From Runella defluvii (GTDB taxonomy: Bacteria; Bacteroidota; Bacteroidia; Cytophagales; Spirosomataceae), in contig NZ_JACIBY010000001.1 in the NCBI RefSeq assembly GCF_014195535.1, positions 186,001-250,000 of the forward strand: DNA of 64,000 bases, read 5' to 3'. Positions within the stretch are counted from its first letter, which is position 1. Each line of letters opens with the position of its first letter. Under the pieces are notes generated by a model. That model did no database searches and was not told the DNA's origin. It saw only the letters and a list, made by a program, of their open reading frames with translations. Positions 9,104 to 17,286 of this stretch are shown piece after piece. The position numbers were made by a program, and so were the translations under genes.

Positions 9104-9226
9104 TTATCGTTCTTTTGTGATAGCCTTCCTCTCTTCAACTACGTTAATACAAGTGGACTGCCAGGGAAAGTTCCCGAAATCTCTTTTGCCCGATAGCTCG
9201 TTGTTGAAATTAAAATCCTGTTCCAT
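9104..9226 (-). CDS. Possible 40-residue ORF upstream of the araC-type gene
   Basis: An ATG at 9224-9226 opens 40 codons (MEQDFNFNNELSGKR...ITKER) ending 12 bp before the AraC start. It has a plausible amino-acid composition and no rare features, but I recognise no family. It could be a leader peptide, a relic of a larger gene, or chance. Confidence 0.25.
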   Translation of the reverse strand: MEQDFNFNNELSGKRDFGNFPWQSTCINVVEERKAITKER

Positions 9227-9281
9227 CTGATTGTTTTTTGTGCAAATTTCAGGCATACATTCAGGTGAAGCAATTACGGAA

Positions 9282-9294
9282 ATCCGATTCGGAT
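9282..9294. promoter_or_regulatory. Palindrome in the divergent araC/hxlR control region
   Basis: ATCCGA-t-TCGGAT is a perfect 6-bp inverted repeat, preceded by a partial copy (CGGAAATCCG). It lies 56 bp before the HxlR start and upstream of its -33 element, a suitable place for an operator. No binding protein is demonstrated. Confidence 0.35.
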
Positions 9295-9314
9295 AGGGAT
9301 AAATTTTTCCCCTA

Positions 9315-9345
9315 TTGTACGATTTGGAGCATAGGTCTAATTTTG
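9315..9345 (+). promoter_or_regulatory. Bacteroidota-type promoter of the hxlR gene
   Basis: TTG at 9315-9317, a 20-bp spacer, and TAATTTTG at 9338-9345 fit the Bacteroidota consensus TTG-N19/21-TAnnTTTG. The ATG follows after only four bases (9350), so the transcript would have almost no leader. Confidence 0.6.
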
Positions 9346-9349
9346 TGGT

Positions 9350-9715
9350 ATGTATGAAAGAAAAATTTTACCAAGCCTAAACTGCGGCTTAGACTTGATT
9401 GGCGAAGTACTGTATGGCAAATGGAAAATTCGTTTGCTATGGTTTATTAGTGAAGGGCATCTACGGCCAAGCGAACTGCAACGCAAAATCCCCGATGCCA
9501 CTAGACGGGTATTGAATATTCAGTTGAAAGAACTGGAAGACCACGGGTTGGTCACTAAAGAAATTTTTCCAGTTCTTCCGCCCAAAGTGGAATACCGACT
9601 TACTGAGTTGGGTGAAACCATCATCCCCGTGATTTCGGCTTTGGGTCAATGGGGCGACACCAATGAAGCGCATTTACGGTCGGTTATTTTAAAACGACTG
9701 ACGAACGAAAGCTAA
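9350..9715 (+). CDS. HxlR family transcriptional regulator
   Basis: 121 residues forming one HxlR winged-helix domain: CGLDLIGEVLYGKWKIRLLW, RPSELQRKIPDATRRVLNIQLKEL split over helix 3, and wing VEYRLTELG. The N-terminal Cys (residue 12) of this family can sense electrophiles or quinones in some members. It is convergent with the aldo/keto reductase gene (22 bp between stops), a common HxlR pairing. The promoter places the start codon at or next to the transcription start, so the mRNA may be leaderless. Confidence 0.92.
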   Translation: MYERKILPSLNCGLDLIGEVLYGKWKIRLLWFISEGHLRPSELQRKIPDATRRVLNIQLKELEDHGLVTKEIFPVLPPKVEYRLTELGETIIPVISALGQWGDTNEAHLRSVILKRLTNES

Positions 9716-9737
9716 TTTCAGTCGTAGCGTAGTTAAT

Positions 9738-10721
<984 letters not shown>

Positions 10722-10791
10722 TTAAAATTTGATACCACAAAGGTCCGTCAATAAAAAATGAAATCATTTGCCATTTGGCAAAAAGCAATTT

Positions 10792-11361
10792 TTAGCGAAT
10801 ATTTTTTCTTATTCTACTTAATGAAGACTGAGTAACTCCCAAGTAAGAAGCAATGAACGACAAAGGTACTCGATTTGCTAAATTGGGGAATTTTTCAAGA
10901 AAGTCAAGGTAACGGGTAGTTGCGTCTTGCGAAACCAATTCACTCCGCCTAGTTATTTTTTCGCTATGATGTTTCGTCGTTATTTTTTGCACAATATTGT
11001 CCCAACCAATAATAGTTTCAAAAATATCTTTCCAATCTTTTTTTGAAAAAACAACTAATTGACACGCTGTAATAGCAGCTAGGTATTCTGAAGGGGTATA
11101 TACTTCGTCAATGATATTCCCTGATAAAATCAAATGGTTTTCGTCAATAAAATACCTTGTAATTTCTTCTCCTTTATTGTTGTAATAAAAAACTCGGATA
11201 ACACCATCGGTAAGAAATCCAATCTGTTCTACTATTTTCCCTGCTTCCCAAAAGTACTCATCTTTGCGAAGCGATATTTCTGTCGCTTTGCTTTTAATAA
11301 GCTCAATTTGTTGTTTGTTTAAATTGCCAAATTGTAATACATATTCAATAAATTGTTCCAT
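10792..11361 (-). CDS. Crp/Fnr family transcriptional regulator
   Basis: 189 residues. An N-terminal effector beta roll (DGVIRVFYYNNKGEEITRYF) and a C-terminal short HTH (FIASYLGVTQSSLSRIRKNI) match the same Bacteroidota Crp subgroup as the gene at 399-974, although the sequences clearly differ. It lies 79 bp upstream of the aldo/keto reductase, same strand. A terminator hairpin (11380-11417) isolates it from the gene upstream. Confidence 0.88.
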   Translation of the reverse strand: MEQFIEYVLQFGNLNKQQIELIKSKATEISLRKDEYFWEAGKIVEQIGFLTDGVIRVFYYNNKGEEITRYFIDENHLILSGNIIDEVYTPSEYLAAITACQLVVFSKKDWKDIFETIIGWDNIVQKITTKHHSEKITRRSELVSQDATTRYLDFLEKFPNLANRVPLSFIASYLGVTQSSLSRIRKNIR

Positions 11362-11377
11362 ATTTTGGTTGTTTATA

Positions 11378-11418
11378 AAAAAACTCTCTTGCCTTACTGC
11401 TAAGTTAAGAGAGTTTTT
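11378..11418 (-). terminator. Terminator after the DUF2147 gene
   Basis: AAAACTCTCTT (11380-11390) pairs perfectly with AAGAGAGTTTT (11407-11417); on the minus strand the stem is followed by T residues. It ends the SDR-DUF2147 unit. Confidence 0.8.
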
Positions 11419-11441
11419 GACATTTTAAAAGAACTGCTAAT

Positions 11442-11885
11442 TTATTGAATCCTTTTAAACTTCATTGTTTTTCCTAAAAGTGAAATACCCAAATACCCAC
11501 GAAAATGAAGCTCATTTTCTGTTTTTAGTTTGGCATTTAAGCTGTAACTGTTGCCATCACTTGGGTTGTAGAGCTTTCCACCTTCGTACTGGCCGTCGTC
11601 ATATTTTAGGTTAGTGACATTGATAATGCCTTGTCGGGGACGATTTTGTAAGGATTTGTCAGGATTATTGGAGTCTTTTTTAGACGTTTTTCCATCGGTT
11701 TCAAACATATTGGAAGCCCAAAGAAGCTTTCCGAAATATTTCCCGTCTTGCTTAAAGAGGTCAAACTTCAATTTTACATCGCCATCAATACTTTCCCATT
11801 GCCCGATTATCTTATCGGCAGGTTGCTGTGCAAAACTTACCACTGAGAGAAATAATAGTAGTCCAGCAAAAAATACCTTTTTCAT
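11442..11885 (-). CDS. DUF2147 secreted protein
   Basis: 147 residues with signal peptide MKKVFFAGLLLFLSVVSFAQ. The body matches DUF2147: IIGQWESIDGDVKLKFDLF, GKYFGKLLWA, GKLYNPSDGNSYSLNAKL, LHFRGYLGISLLGKTMKF. The family is a small beta barrel, lipocalin-like, of unknown role, exported to the periplasm. The start codon is two bases past the stop of the SDR gene, so the two are co-transcribed. Confidence 0.88.
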   Translation of the reverse strand: MKKVFFAGLLLFLSVVSFAQQPADKIIGQWESIDGDVKLKFDLFKQDGKYFGKLLWASNMFETDGKTSKKDSNNPDKSLQNRPRQGIINVTNLKYDDGQYEGGKLYNPSDGNSYSLNAKLKTENELHFRGYLGISLLGKTMKFKRIQ

Positions 11886-11887
11886 CG

Positions 11888-12670
11888 TTATTGGTTGTTT
11901 TTAAGTTTTTTGATTTCTTTAAACTCACGGTGGCCAAAGTTTAACAAAACATTGGGTATTAGCCTGCTAGCTAATTTGATAATGTTGATGGCAAAAGGCT
12001 TTAATTCCTTTTTGTCTTTTAGCAGACCATTAATAGCCACTTTTACCATGTCGTCTGCGTTCATCATCATGCTTTCGTTAGGCTGTTTTACCCAATCGTC
12101 TTGCAATTTTGTTTTTACTCCTGGAGGGATCATTTCAAATACTTTTACATTGGTATCTTCCAATTGTAGTCGTAAGGATTGGGTGTAGGCGCGAACCCCT
12201 GCTTTGGTGGCGCTATAAATGGGTGCTGCTGAGTAGCTCATAAAGGCTATTCCCGATGAAACGTTGACAATCGCAGCTGATTTTTGTTTCAATAAATGGG
12301 GCAAAAATTGATGCACCATCTGAACCGTCCCCGAAAGATTAGTAGCGATTTCTCGGTTGATATTTTCCAAGTCCAATGACTGGTCTTGTAGGTCAATTAA
12401 ACGCATCAAACCTGCGTTATTAATGATGATATTGAGCTCGGGAAATTGCAGCGTAACTTCTTTGTATAATTTCTCAATATCCCTCGCATTACTCACGTCA
12501 CTTTGGAACGTGTGTACGTTGGGAAACTGCTTCTTTGTTTCGTTAAGTGCATCCAGTTTTCTGCCTGTAACAATGATAGTTGACCCTAGCTCAGTCAATT
12601 GTTTTACAAATTCTAAACCGATTCCACTTGTGCCTCCTGTAATAAGGATTGTGCTGTTTTTTAAGTCCAT
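11888..12670 (-). CDS. Short-chain dehydrogenase (DltE-like SDR)
   Basis: 260 residues from the ATG at 12668-12670. The cofactor loop is TGGTSGIG (residues 10-17), with NNAG, the catalytic Ser in VNVSSGIAF and YSATKAG (YxxxK). The length and the PPGVKTKL segment resemble the classical SDRs annotated DltE. The substrate is unknown. The longer in-frame start (12715) would run through a CCTTTGCA-type -7 element, so it was rejected. It leads a two-gene operon with the DUF2147 gene. Confidence 0.9.
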   Translation of the reverse strand: MDLKNSTILITGGTSGIGLEFVKQLTELGSTIIVTGRKLDALNETKKQFPNVHTFQSDVSNARDIEKLYKEVTLQFPELNIIINNAGLMRLIDLQDQSLDLENINREIATNLSGTVQMVHQFLPHLLKQKSAAIVNVSSGIAFMSYSAAPIYSATKAGVRAYTQSLRLQLEDTNVKVFEMIPPGVKTKLQDDWVKQPNESMMMNADDMVKVAINGLLKDKKELKPFAINIIKLASRLIPNVLLNFGHREFKEIKKLKNNQ

Positions 12671-12772
12671 TTTTTTGCGTGTTTTGTTAATGCAAAGGTC
12701 AGCACTAACCCGCAAAGGGATGTAGCTAAAAGTCGGTTTGTTGTAGTCAAAAAGGAAGGAGTTTTTAAAATA

Positions 12773-12808
12773 AAAAAAGCTATAAGGTTTCTCAAACCTT
12801 ATAGCTTT
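12773..12808 (-). terminator. Terminator after the iorAB-type operon
   Basis: A 15-bp perfect stem, AAAGCTATAAGGTTT (12776-12790) with loop CTC and its complement to 12808; on the minus strand it is followed by TTTTTTT. It lies 19 bp after the IorB-like stop. Confidence 0.9.
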
Positions 12809-12826
12809 GGCAACGGAAAATAAATC

Positions 12827-14998
12827 TTACAGATTTGATGCGGCCTGAAAAGCCAACTGCAAAGGCAATGACCGTAAACGCTTACCCGTCAGGTCAAAAA
12901 TTGCATTGGCGATGGCGGGCGCAATAGGAGAAAGGGGAGGCTCTCCAACCCCCGAAGGTACCTCAGAACCTTCGTGTAAAATGACTTCTATTTCGGGCGT
13001 GTCGCTAAGCCTTACTACTTGGTAATTATGGAAATTGGTTTGGACAAATTGCCCATTTTCTACCGTGCCTTGCTCGTAAAGAGTCGCACTGATGGCCATC
13101 ATGGTGGCGCCTTCTACTTGCTGCTTGATGCCGTCGGGGTTAATGATTTTGCCAGCGTCAATGGCCTGGGTCACTTTCACAATCTTAATGGCTCCATCGA
13201 CTATTTTTACTTCTACCACCGCCGCCGAAACCGTTTTGCGGTCGTCGCAGACTGCCAAGCCGCGGCCAATCCCTTCCGACTTTGGTAAGTGCCAGCCTGA
13301 TTTTTCGCCAATGATTTCGAGCAGCTTTTTCCGACGAACCAACTGAGGCGTGTCGTTGCAGTGGTCGATTCGCAATTTCAGGGGATTAACGCCTGCTTTA
13401 TGCGCCAATTCATCCATAAAACTTTCGATGGCGAACGTGTTGGCAAACATCCCCACACCCCGCCATATACTGGTTTCAAAAGGGAGGTTGTTGTGCCATA
13501 CCGTGGTTTTAATGTTGGTAACATGGTACGGGCACCGCGCGCCGTGTCCTGCCACGATAAAATCGGCGCCTAAAATGGTTTCGGCAATAGCAGGGACGGA
13601 GTTAAAGATCATCGGGCCCGTAGCAAGGTGGTGTACAAAGGCCAAAATTTTGCCGTCTTTACCCACTTTCCCTTTTAAAACGTGGTGGGTATTGGGCCTT
13701 ACGTAACCGTTTTGAAACTCTTGCTGGCGGGTAGCAAGCAGGTGAACGGGCTTGCCGACGGCTTTGGATAGTTTGGCTGCTTCTACGGCATTGCTCTTAA
13801 ACGCCTTTCTGCCAAATCCTCCTCCCATGTACGTAGGCATAATGGCAACGTCCTCGGTTTTAAGGTCTAACGCCTCCGCAACGGAAGTTTGCAAATAGGC
13901 TGGATTTTGGAAAGAAGCGTAAAGCGTTATTTTGTTGTCTTTATAATCAGCGACGACAATGGAAGGTTCTAAATTGCCGTGAAAACCAATTGGCGTACGA
14001 AATTCGCCCGTGAGCACCTCATCGGGTACGCTGTCTGTGTCGCCATCGTTTTGGATATTGACCTCTTTGCCGTTCCCGACTGTTATCAATTTTTCGAGGT
14101 CTTTGGTAGAAACGTTGGGGTTGTAGTCCCACTCCGCCTTGATTTTCTCCACCGCCGTTTGGGCGGCGTAGCGAGACGTGGCCACTACGCCAATCCAGTT
14201 TGTTTCTTCTACTATCTTCAATACGCCCGCCGTATTTTTTGCCCCACTGGTATCGGCACTTTTTAAAGTTCCTTTCACATAGGGAGAATAAAGCATCGCG
14301 CCGTACACCATGTCGGGTAAGGTAACATCAATGCCATAAATCGGTTTGCCGAGGACTTTATCGGGCAAATCAATTCGTTTTTGTTGTTTTCCGACGTACT
14401 TGAACTGTGAAGACGGCCGTAACGCGGGTGTTTCGGTCGTTTCCCATTTGGTAATCTGTTTGGCCAAGTCGGCATACGATAATTGCTTATCACCTGCCGT
14501 CAGCATTCCGTCTTTGGTCGAGATGGAAGCAACGGGAATATTCCACAATTTCGACGCCTGAAGTTTGAGGGTTTCCCGCAGGGTAGCGGCCACTTCTCGG
14601 ATAGAGACATAAAAAGAAGAAGTGCTGTTGCTTCCCCCCGTATTGGAGAGAAGACCGTTTAAGGAGTTGGCGTGAACAACCTTAATTTTCTCTACTGCCA
14701 CGTCCAGTTCTTCCGCAGCAAGCATGGCAAAACCCGTAAAAATTCCTTGCCCCATCTCGGCTTTGGGCGACTTTAGGGTAATGGTATTGTCGGCATTGAC
14801 TTCAAACCACAGCTTATGGTCAAAATCCGACACATCCGCTGGAATGTCCATTTCTGAAGTGAAGTCACTTATTTTTCTTCTAATGGCTCCTCGTCCGAAA
14901 TAGAGCAAGGCCAACGTTCCTGCCACGCCAGAACCAGAGATGGCCAAAAATTTTCTTCTCGAAAATCCTTTTTTAGGTTTTTTATCCGCGTTTTCCAT
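12827..14998 (-). CDS. Molybdopterin-binding subunit, isoquinoline 1-oxidoreductase/aldehyde oxidase type (IorB-like)
   Basis: 723 residues. A twin-arginine signal (FSRRKFLAISG) followed by a hydrophobic stretch indicates Tat export with the cofactor bound. Molybdenum-cofactor motifs of the xanthine dehydrogenase family are present: GQGIFTGFAMLAAEELD, GGFGRKAFKS, the substrate/MCD loop IWRGVGMFANTFAIE, and GVGEPPLSPIAPAIANAIF near the C-terminus with the catalytic Glu. It oxidises aldehydes or N-heterocycles using water. It overlaps the 2Fe-2S subunit gene by 17 bp. No cytochrome c electron-acceptor subunit is encoded nearby. Confidence 0.93.
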   Translation of the reverse strand: MENADKKPKKGFSRRKFLAISGSGVAGTLALLYFGRGAIRRKISDFTSEMDIPADVSDFDHKLWFEVNADNTITLKSPKAEMGQGIFTGFAMLAAEELDVAVEKIKVVHANSLNGLLSNTGGSNSTSSFYVSIREVAATLRETLKLQASKLWNIPVASISTKDGMLTAGDKQLSYADLAKQITKWETTETPALRPSSQFKYVGKQQKRIDLPDKVLGKPIYGIDVTLPDMVYGAMLYSPYVKGTLKSADTSGAKNTAGVLKIVEETNWIGVVATSRYAAQTAVEKIKAEWDYNPNVSTKDLEKLITVGNGKEVNIQNDGDTDSVPDEVLTGEFRTPIGFHGNLEPSIVVADYKDNKITLYASFQNPAYLQTSVAEALDLKTEDVAIMPTYMGGGFGRKAFKSNAVEAAKLSKAVGKPVHLLATRQQEFQNGYVRPNTHHVLKGKVGKDGKILAFVHHLATGPMIFNSVPAIAETILGADFIVAGHGARCPYHVTNIKTTVWHNNLPFETSIWRGVGMFANTFAIESFMDELAHKAGVNPLKLRIDHCNDTPQLVRRKKLLEIIGEKSGWHLPKSEGIGRGLAVCDDRKTVSAAVVEVKIVDGAIKIVKVTQAIDAGKIINPDGIKQQVEGATMMAISATLYEQGTVENGQFVQTNFHNYQVVRLSDTPEIEVILHEGSEVPSGVGEPPLSPIAPAIANAIFDLTGKRLRSLPLQLAFQAASNL

Positions 14999-15458
14999 CG
15001 TTTTTTAGTTTTGCCGCCAAAAGAATTGCTTTAATAATGCGAGGATGAGTGCCACACCGACAGATGTTGGAAATGCCATTTTTGATGTCATCGGTCGTGG
15101 GGTTGGGGTTTTCTTCCAAAAGCTTAGCGGCGGCCATCATAAAACCAGATTGGCAGTAGCCGCATTGGGGAACTTGAACTTCCAGCCACGCTTGCTGTAC
15201 GGGGTGCAGATGGGCCTCGTCTTCCGAAAGCCCTTCGATGGTGGTTATTTTTTTGCCATTGGCGAGTTGGGCAGGATACGAACAGGAGCGGATTAAATCC
15301 CCGTCAACATAAAGGGAGCAAGCGCCGCATAGAGCTTTGCCACAGCCAAACTTTGTTCCTTTGAGTTTGGCTTCATCGCGAATGAGCCACAGCAAAGGCA
15401 TGTCGGGCTCGACATCCAAAACCGTAGGCTTGTTATTGATGGTCAGTGAAAGTTGCAT
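14982..15458 (-). CDS. 2Fe-2S subunit of the molybdenum hydroxylase (IorA-like)
   Basis: 158 residues. The plant-type cluster ligands C39, C44, C47 and C59 lie in FGCGKALCGACSLYVDG...SC, and the second cluster ligands C99, C102, C133 and C135 in CGYCQSGF and CRCG. This is the complete two-cluster small subunit of xanthine dehydrogenase-type enzymes. There is no signal peptide, so it is presumably co-exported with the Tat-carrying large subunit. It is the first gene of a two-gene operon. The HxlR regulator gene lies 122 bp upstream on the same strand. Confidence 0.95.
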   Translation of the reverse strand: MQLSLTINNKPTVLDVEPDMPLLWLIRDEAKLKGTKFGCGKALCGACSLYVDGDLIRSCSYPAQLANGKKITTIEGLSEDEAHLHPVQQAWLEVQVPQCGYCQSGFMMAAAKLLEENPNPTTDDIKNGISNICRCGTHPRIIKAILLAAKLKNDGKRG

Positions 15459-15580
15459 AGTAGTCCAATTGAGAAGTCATTGTTTCTGCTTTTTTACCAC
15501 GGCAAGTTTCAAAAAAAATCAAAGCAATTATGTAGTTAAAAGGCGCAATCTTGTAGCCAAAAGGGAGAGAGGGGCTAGTT

Positions 15581-15958
15581 TTATTTCCCGATAATCTCTT
15601 TTCTGTGTTTTACGCCCCACTCAGCCATGATTTGAATAAGTTCTTTGAACGAATTTCCGTATTCGGTAATGGCATATTCTACCGAAATAGGCTGGGTGTC
15701 TTTGACCGTTCTTGAAATTAATTTGTTCATCTCTAGGTCTTTCAATTCGCGGCTCAATACCTTCCCAGAGATACCGTCCACCAGTTTTAATAATTCGCTA
15801 AACCTTCTTGGACTAAAACAAAGGCAGGTAACGATGGAAATTTTCCATTTTCCGCCCAATACGTCCATAATGTCTTGAATGGCTCTCATCGAGGCGGTAC
15901 AAACTTCGTTGTCCGACACACAAGTGGCTGGTTTCTTAATTGTCACAAGCTGACTCAT
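15581..15958 (-). CDS. HxlR family transcriptional regulator
   Basis: 125 residues with one HxlR domain: DIMDVLGGKWKISIVTCL, RFSELLKLVDGISGKVLSRE, VEYAITEYG. There are Cys residues at positions 13, 20 and 45 (TCVSDNEVCTA; TCLCFS), of interest because some HxlR/QsrR proteins sense quinones or aldehydes through Cys. It is divergent from the SDR at 16054. A perfect -7 box (TAACTTTG) lies inside an inverted repeat ATGACA/TGTCAT, consistent with autoregulation. Confidence 0.9.
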   Translation of the reverse strand: MSQLVTIKKPATCVSDNEVCTASMRAIQDIMDVLGGKWKISIVTCLCFSPRRFSELLKLVDGISGKVLSRELKDLEMNKLISRTVKDTQPISVEYAITEYGNSFKELIQIMAEWGVKHRKEIIGK

Positions 15959-15993
15959 TGGTAAATTGGTAGATTAAAATAAACTATTACCTT

Positions 15994-16018
15994 ATGACAC
16001 AAAGTTACAAAATGTCAT
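15994..16018. promoter_or_regulatory. Inverted repeat around the hxlR -7 element
   Basis: ATGACA (15994-15999) and TGTCAT (16013-16018) flank CAAAGTTA (16000-16007), which on the minus strand is TAACTTTG, a perfect -7 box reading toward the HxlR gene. A repressor bound here would block it. A near -7 box for the SDR (CAACTTTG, 16020-16027) is adjacent. Confidence 0.45.
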
Positions 16019-16053
16019 CAACTTTGCAGCGTACTTTAAAAAAAACACAGCAA

Positions 16054-16917
16054 ATGAGTAACAAAGTTGTATTGATTACAGGGACGAATAGTGGGTTTGG
16101 TTGGTTGACAGCCAATACGTTAGCGGAATTAGGTCACAAGGTATATGCTACCATGCGAGATACCGCATCAAAGAATGCCGAAAAGGCCAAGGCACTTGCA
16201 CAGGTTGAAAACATTACGGTGTTGGATGTAACCCTGACGGACGATGCCAGCGTAAAGAATGCCGTAGATTCAATCATCGCTGCCGAAGGGCGAATTGATG
16301 TGTTGGTCAATAATGCGGGTTTTGGAGCTGCGGGCGTGGCCGAAAGCTTTACGACGACCGATGTAGAAGAGATGTTTGGCTTGCATGTGGTAGCATACTG
16401 GCGATTGATGAAAGCCGTTTTACCCGTTATGCGTAAACAAGCAGATGGTTTAATCGTCAATATTTCGAGTGGAGCAGGAAGATTTGCCTTCCCGTTTATG
16501 ACGGTCTATAGTGCTGCCAAATTTGGCTTGGAAGGGTTGAGCGAAGGACTGCACTACGAAGTAAAACCCTTGGGCGTGGACGTGGCGCTTATTCAGCCTG
16601 GCGCCTTCCCGACGGACATTTTGCACAAAGTTAGAACGGGTTCTGATGAGTCGGTTGTGGCAGGGTACGGCGCATTGGCCGAAATTCCGAACCAGATGGG
16701 GAGCGGACTGGCACAATTGTTTGAAACAACCAAACCTAATCCGCAAGAAGTAGCCGATGCCGTAGTAACGCTCATAAACCTACCCAAAGGCGAACGCCCC
16801 CTCAGAACGGTCGTTGATCCATCAACGGGTTACATTGTAGAAGCGGCCAACGAAGCGGTACAGGTAGAGTATGAAAAAACAATTACCGCATTTGGCATGG
16901 GTTCATTGTTAAATTAA
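16054..16917 (+). CDS. Short-chain dehydrogenase (classical SDR)
   Basis: 287 residues from the ATG at 16054: MSNKVVLITGTNSGFGWLTA. It has the TGxxxGxG cofactor loop, NNAGFG, catalytic Ser in NISSGAG and YSAAKFG. The in-frame ATG at 15994 was rejected because it lies within the operator-like repeat and upstream of the likely -7 box. It is paired divergently with an HxlR gene, a frequent arrangement in which the regulator controls the reductase. The substrate is unknown; the family reduces ketones or oxidises alcohols with NAD(P). Confidence 0.92.
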   Translation: MSNKVVLITGTNSGFGWLTANTLAELGHKVYATMRDTASKNAEKAKALAQVENITVLDVTLTDDASVKNAVDSIIAAEGRIDVLVNNAGFGAAGVAESFTTTDVEEMFGLHVVAYWRLMKAVLPVMRKQADGLIVNISSGAGRFAFPFMTVYSAAKFGLEGLSEGLHYEVKPLGVDVALIQPGAFPTDILHKVRTGSDESVVAGYGALAEIPNQMGSGLAQLFETTKPNPQEVADAVVTLINLPKGERPLRTVVDPSTGYIVEAANEAVQVEYEKTITAFGMGSLLN

Positions 16918-16932
16918 GACTTCGACGCCTTG

Positions 16933-16972
16933 AAACGGGCCAAGCAGCATACATGTTGCTTGACCCGTTTTT
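16933..16972. terminator. Bidirectional terminator
   Basis: AAACGGGCCAAGCA (16933-16946) pairs with TGCTTGACCCGTTT (16957-16970) with one mismatch. A run of T follows on the plus strand and A-rich sequence precedes it. It sits between convergent genes (SDR and DUF1330). Confidence 0.8.
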
Positions 16973-16973
16973 G

Positions 16974-17276
16974 CTACAATTTTTGCCCCAAATAGAGCAC
17001 AGATGCCTTAATGGATTGCTCTTTAAGGTGTAAAATCTTTTTACGGTCTTCGTCTTTCATAAAATTTTGGAAGTCTTCGTGGGCGTCAAACTCCACCAGA
17101 TGGATTTCATAAGGTGCTTCGATTTGCGCTTCAATAAAACTCTCTTTGGGTGGGCGTACCCTAAACAAAAGACGGCCATTGTACTTGGCAATGGTGGGGA
17201 TGGCCACGCTTTCAAATTCATCAAAAACAGCCTCTTGGCCTTCAATGACGTAAATAAGTTGGGTGATGTGTATCAT
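16974..17276 (-). CDS. DUF1330-type small protein
   Basis: 100 residues from the ATG at 17274-17276 (MIHITQLIYVIEGQEAVFDE). The pattern of a ferredoxin-like fold with YNGRLLFRVRP and HLVEFD resembles the DUF1330/dimeric alpha-beta barrel group. Starting at 17366 would add 30 unrelated residues overlapping the upstream gene. It lies 10 bp after the TetX-like monooxygenase stop, so it is co-transcribed. Dimeric alpha-beta barrel proteins are often partners or monooxygenases acting on the same small aromatics, but the role here is unknown. Confidence 0.75.
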   Translation of the reverse strand: MIHITQLIYVIEGQEAVFDEFESVAIPTIAKYNGRLLFRVRPPKESFIEAQIEAPYEIHLVEFDAHEDFQNFMKDEDRKKILHLKEQSIKASVLYLGQKL

Positions 17277-17286
17277 TGGTGAAAAA

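Noticed and set aside
15994-16053. Upstream ATG as the start of the SDR
   Set aside because: It sits in an inverted repeat and before the likely -7 box; the conserved protein begins at 16054.
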